64,000 bases of DNA from Agrypnia vestita (GCA_016648135.1 JADDOH010011227.1:62001-126000), one strand, 5' to 3'; counted from the first letter of the stretch, positions 21,227-31,252 are shown. Notes: a model not told the origin generated them from the letters alone. Program-made: numbers and translations.

Positions 21227-21578
21227 ATTCAATTGCGTTTCTGACGATTATGACAGTTCATGCAAAAAATATCACATCCTACCTTTATACAGACGTCGGG
21301 AAATAGGTGATTTGATGTACCTACTAAAAATTGTATCAGGCAACGTCGACTGTCCTGAACTATTAAATAGACTAAAATTCCATGTTCCCTGTAGATCTCG
21401 TAGACACAACCCAGTCTTTCACATTGATTTTACCTCATCCAACTATCGTCGGAATTCATATTTCTTGAGGGTATGCGATGCATTCAATAAACTGATAAGA
21501 TTATTGGATATTGATCTGTTCGAGTGCAGCCACACAAGATTAAGAAAAATTTTGAGTGCTGAATTTTTTTCCACGTAA
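21198..21578 (+). pseudogene. C-terminal part of the LINE-J polymerase, displaced by a frameshift
   Basis: In the frame one step from the main ORF, coding continues without a stop from the A-run: KKFIRFLNFKF, then a YHILPLYRRREIGDLMYLLK segment, then PCRSRRHNPVF, ending SAEFFST at 21578. These are the usual C-terminal features of Jockey/CR1-type LINE polymerases. One single-base indel in the A-run explains the break. The ATG at 21312 is internal and not a real start. Confidence 0.8.
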
Positions 21579-21589
21579 TAATTAAGTTT

Positions 21590-22196
21590 CTTTTTCTTTT
21601 GTTTAAATTTTTTATTCTTTCTTTCTATATAATTAATATGCCTTAGTATATCATAAATATTTATCATTACTGACATATTTCTGTTTGTTTAATTTTTTTT
21701 TTCTTTCTTTCTATATAATTAATATGCCTTAGTATATCATAAATGTTTATCATTACTGACATATTTCTGTTTGTTTAAATTTTTTATTCTTTCTTTCTAT
21801 ATAATTAATATGCCTTAGTATATCATTAATATTTATCATTACTGACATATTTCTGTTTGTTTAAATTTTTTATTCTTTCTTTCTATATAATTAATATGCC
21901 TTAGTATATCATAAATATTTATCATTACTGACATATTTCTGTTTATTTAAATTTTTTATTCTTTCTTTCTATATAATTAATATGCCTAAGTATATCATAA
22001 ATGTTTATCATTACTGACATATTTCTGTTTGTTTAAATTTTTTTATTCTTTCTTTCTATATAATTAATATGCCTTAGTATACCAGAAATGATTATCATTA
22101 CTGACATATTTCTGTTTGCTTAAATTTTTTTATTCTTTCTTTCTATATATTTAATATGCCTTAGTATATCATAAATATTTATCATTACTGACATTT
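21590..22196 (+). repeat. Seven-copy 86/87-bp tandem array in the LINE-J 3' UTR
   Basis: The word AATTAATATGCC(T)TAG recurs at 21631, 21717, 21803, 21889, 21975, 22062 and (as ATTTAATATG) 22149, so the period is 86, 86, 86, 86, 86-87, 87. Each unit also contains TTTATCATTACTGACATATT and TCTTTCTTTCTATAT. Units differ by few substitutions, suggesting recent amplification. Frames through it are not genes. Confidence 0.95.
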
Positions 22197-22280
22197 ATCT
22201 AAATGTGGAGACCTGTAATTGGCCATCTATATTGTATCAATGTTTTCTATGCTTTTTTTTGTGCTGTTGGTCTTCCATAA

Positions 22281-22316
22281 ACATTAAATAAATAAAAATA
22301 AATAAATAAATAAATT
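22281..22316 (+). repeat. TAAA-rich 3' tail of LINE-J
   Basis: TAAATAAATAAAAATAAATA AATAAATAAATT closes the element, typical of Jockey/CR1/RTE-type LINE ends. Confidence 0.85.
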
Positions 22317-22319
22317 GTT

Positions 22320-22635
22320 AAATTTTAACACCTTTCGGGAAGTACCCGTGCTGCCTGTAATATCTTCCTTATTACTAATGCTTTATCATTGATGGATTTG
22401 GCATTAATATTGTAGAGGACATTGACGTATAATAATATAGACACGTTATTCCCATACTAGTCGGCAAGTAGCAAATATCGTATTGAAAGAGACAACAAAT
22501 CACGGCACATTAATTTCACAAACGCTCTGCGTGTGATTTTAGTCACGATGACTAAAATAGCATACTCATTCTTAAAATGTACGATACTCTGTTCCGTTTT
22601 CCCCGGGACTTTTTTTCGGCTTAGCCCGATCACAA
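22320..22635. other. Intergenic, nothing recognised
   Basis: Mixed composition; CTGTTCCGTTTTCCCCGGGA and TTTTTTCGGCTTAGCCCG near 22590-22630 stand out only by GC. No gene seen. Confidence 0.4.
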
Positions 22636-22642
22636 AAAAGGT

Positions 22643-23030
22643 CTCATAGAGACGAAATTTTTTTTATGAGAAAATAGGTATATATGTCTGTTATTTGGAT
22701 GTTCATGGATGTTCATAGAACTTATGACCTATAAGTACTGCTGGATTAAGTGATCACTATACACAATGTAACGTTCACCATATTTCCACCCATAACAGAA
22801 TATCAAATCTATCACATTTTTGGAAGTTGTTTAGGTATATATTTAAGTTTTACGGGCTTTTTCATCTCCCTAATTAAATACAGATGTCACTAATGAGGTA
22901 TCTATATTTCTGATTGAAATTCAAAGCAATATCCTTTATTTGTGTATATGAAATCCCACCTAATATTTATTTACATTGCACTAGAATACGCCTGAAAACA
23001 ATTTTGAATTCCTTTTTAGACCAGTTAAAC
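22643..23030 (+). mobile_element. T family, subfamily T1, copy
   Basis: Starts GGTCTCATAGAGACGAAA, has core AAGTGATCACTA at about 22748-22759 (one change), then TACACAATGTAACGTTCACC and ACATTGCACTAGAATACGCC. The left terminus is present; the right inverted terminus has been lost. No coding frame. Confidence 0.7.
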
Positions 23031-23099
23031 TAGCTTTAACCCATCACAATGACAGACTTTTTATTTTTGAATTTCAACTATACCTACATTAATTAACTA

Positions 23100-23505
23100 A
23101 ATTTTAGTTACACAGGGTTATTTGGAAAACATTAATAACCTCGTAGGACTATATTCCTGCCTTGATTATGCGTCAAAAATGTTTAAGCTATCATGACCTA
23201 TAATATCAGTAGTTATGGAAATATAGGACATCAAAGTTTGCATTTTTTTTTCAATATTTCTGACATATTTTTTGTAAAACGTTGGACTATTATTACAGTA
23301 ACTTATATCGATTACGTAAAATTCATTCGTTTCAATACAAGTTAATAATAACAACCCTGAAAATTTTCCAATTGGAATTCAAAGGATTTAATTATTTTAT
23401 TTGAGTTGTATTAAAGGGAATGAATTCTTCATATTCGATATAAGTTACTGTAATATAGTCTTGCGAGGTTATTAATGTTTTCCAAATAACCTTGTTTATT
23501 AATTA
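23100..23505. mobile_element. Family C foldback element
   Basis: GGTTATTTGGAAAACATTAA and TAACCTCG near the left end (23115-23150) are inverted at the right end (23465-23497). A second, inner inverted pair is ACAGTAACTTATATCGATTA (23297) against CGATATAAGTTACTGT (23438-23453). Related sequences with the same order of words lie at 58480-58640 and 61150-61570. No transposase. Confidence 0.65.
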
Positions 23506-25690
23506 GTCCAAACGAAAAAGTGTACTGTGAAATCAATCAATAATAAAAACTTTAATGTGTTCTATTTGTAATCACACGCTTACGGATGGACATTCGAAAT
23601 GATTACTGTTACGGATGGGCATACGAAATTATTATTATTATTGAGGATGAGAGATTAACATAAAAGCAGTCAAACTATTGACTCAAATTAAATATATAAA
23701 AATACATTCCTTTTTTAATAAATATTTGTTGGTAAAATTTAGTTAAAATGATCTAAAAAATAACAAAAAATTACCCATTTAACATTCTGTACGCTATTTA
23801 ATTAAAAATTCATTCATATATTTTTTATATATTTTACGATTTTGTTTATTAAATAAAAATACCATTTTAAATGCAAAATGATTGAATGAAATCCTTATCT
23901 GTCAATTGCTGATTCTATCAAACTTCTGTATTAAGTTGCTCCGTTGCACTTAGTAGTCTCAGTAAATACTTCAGAAATCAGCCCAGCCCGTAAAAGTATA
24001 CCACTAGAGACTTAAACTTTACCTTGGAAAATATGAGAGCATTGGCAATTTACAGTACTTGGAAAGTCTACGGAAAACCACTCCGGAAAGCTTGTCTCCT
24101 AAGGTTAACTTTACATCAAAGCTTCTGACTACTTCAGCGCCAATCGATACTAAACATTTTATCAATATACAGAAAGGAAAACATTCGTTTTTCACAATAA
24201 ATCTGAATTTGATTTTTCAGATATTATTTCTTGCTTTATTTTTGATTTATGCTTATTAATTACGTCATATAATCGATCTCCGTTAGTACATGGACGTTAA
24301 ACTCCCTGACCGCCCGGTGGCGTGTTATGTATAGCAACGCCGCGCATTCATCCTCATGCCTCCCACGGACTCTAGATAATGCCAAACTCTTCCCGAGCAT
24401 TCTATATGGCTCCGGAATATTCCAAAATACTCTAGATATATTTTCTTCACTACACAGGACTGTTTTGGAAATGTATAATACTCAAAATAAGAAAATAATA
24501 TCGTACAGCGGGTACTAGCAAAAACAAGTTACCAAAAAATATAATTGCCCAAATATTGTAATGTTCAGTTGTAGAAGGAACAAGGAATGGAGGTTCCGAA
24601 AGCGGTTGGTGATATCAAAAACCTAGTGAATATGTATTAATATTAATTCGCAATGAATAACCACAAAATAATTGCCGATCATGGCAGTTTAAATAATACA
24701 TAAATATTAATAGTGTTTATGAAAGATTAAAATATAATTTTACATAATGGCATTTTGTTTGTATTTGTATATTTGTACGAGTATGTACATGAAAAAAAAA
24801 TCTTTTCTAAACACGAAATAGTATTAGATTTTAAGAACATGAAATAACCCAAATTTTGAAGATAGATTTTATTTACCGCACGTTCAGATCTTTATCCTAA
24901 CGAGGAAACCGAGGATCGAATAAAGGGATGGTCCTGTCGGATTTATTGGTTCGACTGTTTTCAACAATCAGATATCAGTTGCTCGCACAATGGTCAGTGG
25001 CTGGCTGGGCAATAACTGCAGTCATTAATTTAGAACCTTTTTTTCATATTTTCATTGACAAAAATTGCCTCCATCACATTTTAACCACAGATAAAATTTT
25101 GTATAGCTATCATCATGGATAAATTTCATCGCTGACCTAATTACGTCTCATTGTCGCATGTGTAAATTATTTGAGGGATGTAAAAGCAAAGGCAAGAATA
25201 TCTTTTGCCTCTAAACTATCTAAAATCTAATCTTAAAGCGTCCTTAAGGTGATTTTTTTACGTAAATAACGCTATAGAAATTATAAATTTTCATTTTATA
25301 AATCTCATTAAGCGTTTTTGAGATAAATACAAAAAACCTGTCAAAACTCAAGGAAATTTCCCTGGAATCTATGAAGCCTACATCTTATTGAGATTAAGTC
25401 TTTAAAACCATTATTGCTTCAGTTTTCTTTATATATATATACGTGTGTTAATAAATATTCATATTTTAAATACGTATAATTATGTGTTTGCTACCAAATG
25501 CATTAATGCATTGCTGTTTTTGCGATTTACTTATTTTTTATTAGATATTGCTTTTATTTATTTATTATTAAGATATTTAATTATTAGATATTGCTGTCTT
25601 TGCATATGATATTTTAATCTAAAATCGACACCAAATCTCACCTTAAGCAGCTATTTGGTCACGTGCCATATCCTTGGAGTTAATCATGAA
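23506..25690. other. AT-rich intergenic DNA
   Basis: GATGGACATTCGAAATGATT / GATGGGCATACGAAATTATT (23584-23635) is a small local duplication whose second word recurs at 32167. 24290-24470 is less AT-rich (CTCCCTGACCGCCCGGTGGC) without a recognisable product. The rest is blank. Confidence 0.45.
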
Positions 25691-25695
25691 ACATA

Positions 25696-25761
25696 ATTAA
25701 ATATTTAATTGGTGTGTTAAAATTTTAATGAAAAATTTTAATATACCAATTAAATATTTAA
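25696..25761. repeat. Near-perfect 66-bp palindrome
   Basis: ATTAAATATTTAATTGGTGT GTTAAAATTTT faces AAAATTTTAATATACCAATT AAATATTTAAT across a few bases. Arms of ~30 bp can fold completely apart from one small mismatch zone. Confidence 0.75.
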
Positions 25762-25769
25762 TTTTCTGA

Positions 25770-26720
25770 AAAATTTTCTAAGATAAAAGTAGTGTTCAAA
25801 TAAGTTTCTTAAGAAAACCCTTTTTTTTTATTTTTTCTTGGCTGAATCTATTTTCAGGCTTTACAAAATTATAACTTTAAAAATAAAAACATAACTTTTA
25901 TAATAAACATTTTTTTTAATATTACGAAGCAGATATTCTTTCTGTTAATTTTAATCAAAACCGAATAATCTCCGAATTAACCGTAGACAAGAAATATACA
26001 AAGTCTACATCCTTTTCATTTTTATCACGAGTATTTTACATTTGTACGTCCGTTATAATGAAAGCCTCGCTCGGGGGTGGTGGGGTCAGATATGGTTTCA
26101 CGGAGGCTTTTTTTATACCCAAAGGTGTAATTGAGTTGTCAGGTGTTGAGGCCTGAAAGGCAGAAAAAAACACAAAGAAAGAAGATAATAAATGAAGGTT
26201 CCAGAAAATAGATTGACCCATTTTCACCTACAGAGGTTCAATTTAATATAACCTTTTGGCGTGTTCTTTGACTGATTATCGTGATATTGAAAGGGTAACC
26301 TTTGCAAAAAAGTACAAAATTTAAAACCTTTTTTAAAAAAAGTTGCTACTCGCACTTTTTGATCATTCTGCACTTCTGAATGTTTTAATGATACAATCAA
26401 ATAGCACATTTTATTTTAATTAAAAAGAATGGTAGTATAAACCAATGTTTCTGCTGATGGGTCGTTGAGTTCGTTTTTTATAACTCATAATATATGAACT
26501 TATTAGACTATTTCACAATACTATATTATTAACTGTAATTACAAATAAAAAAATGTGTTTCATACAGAATAATTTAACCATAACTCAAAAACATATTTTT
26601 GAACACTGAACCATATGTCAATTCTTAATGATTCCCTCAGCTTTGCTTCATTTATGTGTCCTAGAATTGATTAAGTTTTCTGCACCTCACACTAATATCT
26701 TTATATTCTTCCTTGTTGAA
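25770..26720. other. AT-rich intergenic DNA, nothing recognised
   Basis: Only short frames (26036-26227, 26224-26409, both - strand) without motifs. 26060-26090 has a small GGGGGTGGTGGGG G-run. Confidence 0.45.
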
Positions 26721-26724
26721 TACT

Positions 26725-27060
26725 TAGGGATAAAATTGCGAAGTTTTTATATGAGAGAGTATGTATGGAAAACTTTGGATAATTAGCCTACGACTATCAC
26801 ATGACTGCTTAAGTCATCACTCTACACAATGTAACGTTCACCGATTCCTCCCAAGATCGCCCAATTTTATCTCATTTGCAGATGTTGTTTATATGGTTTT
26901 TCCACCTTATTTTGTATTTTTAAATTTTATAACTACTATGCTTACACTATCTTTGTTTTTTTAAATTTATCATTTGCACGGAGCAGTATACAGATGTCGC
27001 CGATGGTAAATGAGACTTTTTCATGAAGTAAAAAATATTCTTTTTAAAAATAAAGTTACA
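26725..27060 (+). mobile_element. T family, diverged T1 copy
   Basis: AGTTTTTATATGAGAGAGTA, then TGCTTAAGTCATCACTCTAC ACAATGTAACGTTCACCGAT, then TCCCAAGATCGCCC. The last word pairs this copy with the antisense one at 29220-29420, which has the complement CCACCCAAGATCGC, marking a sub-lineage. Right end uncertain. Confidence 0.6.
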
Positions 27061-27064
27061 TTAA

Positions 27065-27260
27065 TTATTCTTTGACCCTCTTGCCGCGGCGGTCGCTTCC
27101 CCGAGCAATATTAATTATTGACTACCGCTCCGTAGCTGTAATTAAGGTCTCCTTTCTAAATTCGCCCTTCCGCCTGATTCCACCCTTTCATAATATGTGG
27201 TATTCGCTTTCAACTCCCACTTAAAAGCCGGGAGCCCAGGGGTTAAATAAAAAGTTCCTT
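27065..27260. other. Compositionally distinct block, possibly conserved noncoding
   Basis: CTTGCCGCGGCGGTCGCTTC, AATATTAATTATTGACTACC, GCTCCGTAGCTGTAATTAAG: a GC-richer, non-repetitive stretch holding several TAAT cores. No frame. It could be a regulatory element or an old repeat; only comparison would tell. Confidence 0.25.
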
Positions 27261-27264
27261 GATT

Positions 27265-27695
27265 ACATTCAGTCATTATCTAGCCAATTGATTGAACATG
27301 TAGAAACTATGAGAATTTCAATATCTGATTTAATAAGAATGTACTTATTATCCAAAAAAATCTAAAATATTTAGTATTGGTATGAATAGTAAAGCAAAAA
27401 TTCAAGAAAATTTGGTAAAGCAAAAGCATCATTGAGATATCGTCCTGGCGACGTATTCTGGGAAAATCATTTCAATTTTTTTTTGCGTATAATGTAAATG
27501 CATAATTGCAATGTCAAAACTTTAGGTTTATTTGAGTTTCACACGTCTTAAACTAGAAATTAATATCTACAATAGTTATTAAAACTTTTTTTCAACTGAC
27601 GTTATTTATTTTAAAGAACTCACATTTTGATTTTTAAATAATAAAAAAATCAAAACACAATTTTGACAGTTCAATATTTTTATTATACAAAACAA
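27265..27695. other. AT-rich intergenic DNA, nothing recognised
   Basis: No frame, repeat or RNA gene recognised before the hammerhead-like motif. Confidence 0.45.
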
Positions 27696-27699
27696 TGAC

Positions 27700-27735
27700 A
27701 ATCGTTTCGGCAGATTATGCCATTATCAACTGATA
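27700..27735 (-). ncRNA. Hammerhead-ribozyme-like motif 5 (decayed)
   Basis: The - strand reads CAGTTGATAATGGCATAATC TGCC GAAAC GATTGTC. GGCA/TGCC forms stem II and GAAAC is intact (complement of 27714-27718), but the core is TTGATAA instead of CTGATGA. A T/A-rich ~45-bp segment (AATATTTTTATTATACAAAA) lies 3' of it. Confidence 0.4.
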
Positions 27736-28029
27736 AATATAGAACATTTTAGTGAATTTATAAACAAATTTATTTTGTGGAATTATGGGAAATTACATGA
27801 ATAATAAATACAATTAATAAAGCTAATGGTTTTACAATTATAACATCTGAATAGATAATTAAATGAAAACTCTAAAATAAATAATATTGGAAATAACAAG
27901 AATAATTGAATAAATACAAAACAATATAAGATAGATATTAGATTTTCCTGATAATTCGATTTTTACTTTTTGTATTATCTTTGGTATTTCCCAAATCATC
28001 AATATATTGCTTTAAAAACTCCAATCAAA

Positions 28030-28104
<75 letters not shown>

Positions 28105-28107
28105 TCT
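28030..28107. repeat. TA microsatellite
   Basis: About 75 bases of TA repeats with two AATA interruptions. The small frame across it (28012-28215, - strand) is an artefact. Confidence 0.95.
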
Positions 28108-28109
28108 AT

Positions 28110-29215
28110 CAATACAATGGTACTTCTGTACTTTTTTATGGGAATGACATGACATGACAATGTATGTTCTAAGAACGCAATTACTGGATTTGTCCACTGA
28201 ATCAGTGGACATCATACATGAATCAGTACATATTAAAATATTATTAAATTAATTTATTTGATTAGCAAACCCTAAATATAAATGTGTGCAAAAAAATTTA
28301 ATGTTTTTACTTTTTAATAATATACGATGTTTTAATGGTTTTATGGATACTGCAATATAATTACGCGATTAATTTTTGTTGTTTTGAAAACTATATATTT
28401 AACAACTTGTCGAATAGAATAGAATATGTCTGAATAGCACCACTTTTTTTTCAAACTTTATACAATCAATTTGTAAATAAAATATATGGTCTTTATTTGA
28501 AAATATACGAGATTAGTGTACCAAAGATAACTCTATTGCATGAAAACTAAAATAGTGTTTCGGGGTTATAATTTTTTTGATGTTATAACAATATATTTGT
28601 TCATATTTTTTGAGGAAATACTTCAAGAGTAAATGGATCTATCATAATAAAATTGATTAAAAGCCTGTTTAACTATGAGTTTTACAAAATGATTTAATAA
28701 GTTTACGTTAAATTTAGAAAAATCAAGAGCAAATACGAAAATCGTGTACTGGGGCCTCTTAAGCACACAACTTCATTCCACTGTGCATAATTGAAATGTG
28801 CAATTGAGTTTTCTTTCAAAAAGGTATTCTTATTTCATATTTTCTTCTTGTGCAATGGTCATATTTCGTTTTTCTTATGAATTCAAAAGCGTTGTTTTCT
28901 TTAATAAATTTATATATAAATAAAAATAATTACATTAAAATTAATCGTTTTTTTTAATATCGTTATTTATTTCTAGCATGATCTGGTGTATCTTTTATGA
29001 TTTATTTTTAATATTATTCTCAGTTCTTAACTTTTAATATTTTAACTTCTTCTTCATAAACCAGATATAAAATACACTGCTGCAGAAGTTGATATGAGGG
29101 ATTATGATGGTGTTATATATATTTTTGCAAGATTCTGCTTTGACATATCTTCGGATTCTTCCTGAATTTGAATTCTTCTATTTGTTATTTTTTGTTACAT
29201 ATTTTATTTTCAAAA
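28110..29215. other. AT-rich intergenic DNA, nothing recognised
   Basis: 28141-28210 has two small inverted words (ATGACATGACATGACA; CTGAATCAGTGG). No gene. Confidence 0.45.
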
Positions 29216-29219
29216 AAAG

Positions 29220-29420
29220 ATTTTGGCCACCCAAGATCGCTCACACACTTAATTTGATAGATATGTAGGCGATGTTGGGCGGAATCGGTGAACGTTACAG
29301 AAAGTGATCACTTAAGCCAGCCTCAAAGGAAGATTGTCAGCCCTATAACACTCACGTCGGTCAATACTTGCTTCCCCATATAAATAGCTAGATCTCTGTG
29401 AGACATCTATTATTTACCTT
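29220..29420 (-). mobile_element. T family fragment, antisense
   Basis: CGGTGAACGTTACAGAAAGT precedes an intact core AAGTGATCACTT (29302-29313), then AAGCCAGCC and the terminus GATCTCTGTGAGACATCTAT, TTACCTTAA. TTAA again lies just outside the terminus. Confidence 0.65.
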
Positions 29421-29467
29421 AATTATAAAATTAGTGAAATAAGGTGTTATATTTATGTGTTTTTATA

Positions 29468-29535
29468 TGCCGAACTAAGTTCGCCTACATCGCCGAAGCA
29501 GTTCGGCATACACGTTCGCCGTGATAAGATGCTCT
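29468..29535. repeat. Hairpin-forming GC-richer segment
   Basis: TGCCGAACTAAGTTCGCC and CGAAGCAGTTCGGCA form a stem (TGCCGAAC/GTTCGGCA), followed by ACGTTCGCCG. Downstream ATATGTCCAACGACCGAAAA (29602) matches ATATGTCTAACGACCATAAT at 60378, so this is part of a dispersed repeat. Confidence 0.45.
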
Positions 29536-29619
29536 CCTGAATCGCTGATATTTGCTTATCAGTAAAATATAATAAAATCTCCGTTTTATTTAACACATTA
29601 ATATGTCCAACGACCGAAA

Positions 29620-30385
29620 AAATAATCTTAACTCTTTAATAAGATGTTATAACTATTTTGAGCATAAAAAAGGATGGAATAGTCTATTTTCACCCTGATT
29701 AGGTATATTTCATTTTTTTTCATACAGTTTATTACATTTTATTTTATGGTAGTCTATTAAGTAAATCTCTAATTAATAATTACATTTTATTTTTAAAAAA
29801 GACTCACACTTGGGCTTGAAAAGGGAATATTTCTGAAGCTTCTATCAAGGATCGATTGTTCCTAAATATATTTGAATCTAAAAAAGCACTCGTGTGTGCT
29901 ATTTTCATTTACCACAACATGCATCGACAAACAAAACGTGTTAACCCCTTTCATGCCAACAAAATTGATATGAAACAATGACCGCTGTCGTAAATTCAAA
30001 TCAAGGAAGCATTCAAATTTATCGTAAACAATTTTCATTATTAATTGGGGGCATTTCAATGGCCAGAAGCAATTTGCCCCTGTAATATCTGCAATAAGCA
30101 GTACAATGTGACGTTTCGTGATACAATGTGACGTTTTGTTGGGGAATAAACACAATTATTACAGCGCCGGCTGTGTGCGAATCAAATCAATTACCGTAGT
30201 AACAAAAAAAATAGAGAAATATACACATAATAGAATAACAAAAGAATAAAAAAAAAATTAAGATATTAAAGAAAATACATAATTATTTGAAAGTTGCAAT
30301 TTCAGAACAAAGTTTTGTGAATTTTTAAACAAATGTATTAATCAATTAAAAAAGACATACAGAAAAATCAAATGAACGAAAAAAT
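29620..30385. other. Intergenic, nothing recognised
   Basis: The 97-codon - strand frame 29862-30155 has no recognisable motif. GTACAATGTGACGTTTCGTG ATACAATGTGACGTTTTG is a short local duplication (30100-30138). Confidence 0.4.
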
Positions 30386-30390
30386 ATTTT

Positions 30391-30460
30391 AGTTTCTACC
30401 GGGATTCGAGCCAACGGACCTCCACTTTATCCAATTTCGCCACGGCAGCCTCGTAAGTAC
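30391..30460 (-). repeat. tRNA-derived SINE head, antisense
   Basis: On the - strand: GTGGCGAAATTGGATAAAGT (A-box region) ... GGCTCGAATCCC (B box), followed by GGTAGAAACTAAAATA. It is the inverted partner of 30547-30629, with which it shares most of its length. Confidence 0.6.
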
Positions 30461-30546
30461 ATTAACGTATCTTGTATGTAGTCCCTTTTTAATTGATTAA
30501 CACACATTAAGACACATATAAGGTCTAAAAATTTACGTTAATATAT

Positions 30547-30629
30547 TAGCTGACGTGGCGAAATCGGATAATGCGCTATTCTCGCATAGAGTAGTGGAGT
30601 TCCGTTGGTTCGAATCCCAGTATCAACTA
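30547..30629 (+). repeat. tRNA-derived SINE head, sense
   Basis: GACGTGGCGAAATCGGATAA matches an A box and GGTTCGAATCC (30607-30617) a canonical B box. AACTAAAATA follows, as in the antisense partner. The inverted pair with 30391-30460 (continuing in TTACGTTAATAT / ACATTAACGTA) makes a ~100-bp-arm foldback. Confidence 0.65.
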
Positions 30630-30636
30630 AAATATA

Positions 30637-30935
30637 TATGAACAAATAATGAAATAAAACAATCAACTTTGTTTTTTTCCACTTATATTTAAGCACTTGT
30701 TTCACTACATGTTTCGGAAACGTCCGTTTCCTTCATCAGGTGAATTAAGACTGAGGTATGTAGGAATGGTTGTCTGGTGTGTATGTTGTGGATTCGGTAG
30801 AAGTGGAGGGGGTATCTAAGTGGTGGGAGATCGGGAACATTGTAAGAAGGGGTGATGTGAAGGGTTGTATTTTATTATTGATTATGTTATTTTAAAAAAA
30901 CAAAGTTGATTGTTTTATTTCATTATTTGTTCATA
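30637..30935 (-). mobile_element. 299-bp element with perfect 42-bp inverted ends and a hammerhead motif
   Basis: TATGAACAAATAATGAAATA... at 30637-30678 is the exact inverse of 30894-30935. Between them, just inside the left arm, is a near-canonical hammerhead on the - strand (30701-30744), then a G/T-rich filler (30751-30860) with no coding frame. It abuts the SINE head at 30629. Perfect arm identity suggests recent origin. Penelope-like insertions are often flanked by inverted partial copies of their terminal repeat, so I read this as a very short Penelope-derived copy; a hammerhead-carrying MITE is the alternative. Confidence 0.75.
30701..30744 (-). ncRNA. Hammerhead ribozyme motif 6 (best copy)
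   Basis: On the - strand: stem I 5' half TTCAC (30744-30740), core CTGATGA (30739-30733), one A, stem II GGAAAC - loop GGAC - GTTTCC (6 bp, perfect), GAAAC (30715-30711), minimal stem III ACATGT, cleavage triplet GTA ending at 30706, stem I 3' half GTGAA (30705-30701), fully complementary to the first half. Every conserved core position of a type I hammerhead is present. The unpaired A between core and stem II and the two-to-three-pair stem III are the only reservations. Confidence 0.75.
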
Positions 30936-31022
30936 ATGGATTTCCACAAGGTAAACGCCGTAACATTCAATTACTTAAAATATATATCTTTATACCTTTT
31001 CTAATTGATTAAAAAATTTGTT

Positions 31023-31024
31023 TA

Positions 31025-31057
<33 letters not shown>

Positions 31058-31070
31058 TATTATATATATT
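31023..31070. repeat. TA microsatellite
   Basis: TATATA array with one ACATA interruption. Frames 31005-31211 (+) and 31022-31327 (-) run through it and are not genes. Confidence 0.9.
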
Positions 31071-31189
31071 GTGTCATTAGGATGTAAACTCGGATTTACT
31101 ATTGCATATACATCATTTAAAAATAAAATAAATTTTATTTTGTCTACATTCGCTATTAGTCTATATATAGTCAAAAAATATCGTATAAA

Positions 31190-31252
31190 GTTACCACGGC
31201 GAAATCTATAAGGCGGCAACAGAAAATGTTGTGTTTGATTCCTGGTGGTAAC
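31190..31252 (+). repeat. tRNA-like sequence with a complete 7-bp acceptor stem
   Basis: GTTACCA (31190-31196) pairs exactly with TGGTAAC (31246-31252). Between are CGGCGAAATCTATAAGGCGG (A-box region) and TTTGATTCC (B-box-like). The body is about 9 nt shorter than a normal tRNA. ACTAAACATTTTT follows, as after the SINE heads at 30.4-30.6 kb, so it is probably the same SINE family. Confidence 0.5.

Larger units (their letters stand above)
19970..22316 (+). mobile_element. LINE-J insertion, 5'-truncated, with 3' array and TAAA tail
   Basis: The polymerase remnant is followed by a 3' UTR with seven ~86-bp tandem units, a short unique stretch (22200-22280, GTGGAGACCTGTAATTGGCC) and a terminal TAAA microsatellite (22281-22316), as expected for target-primed LINE insertion. 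The 5' breakpoint is near 19970-20010, where antisense LINE-R homology stops. No clear target duplication found by eye. Confidence 0.75.

Noticed and set aside
21590..22196. CRISPR-like array (regular repeats)
   Set aside because: Units are contiguous 86-bp tandem repeats without unique spacers, inside a LINE 3' UTR of an animal genome.
27700..27735. Active hammerhead at this locus
   Set aside because: Two core changes (TTGATAA) should abolish activity; kept only as a decayed copy.
29862..30155. 97-codon - strand frame
   Set aside because: No motif; duplicated GTACAATGTGACGTTT words inside suggest repeat DNA.
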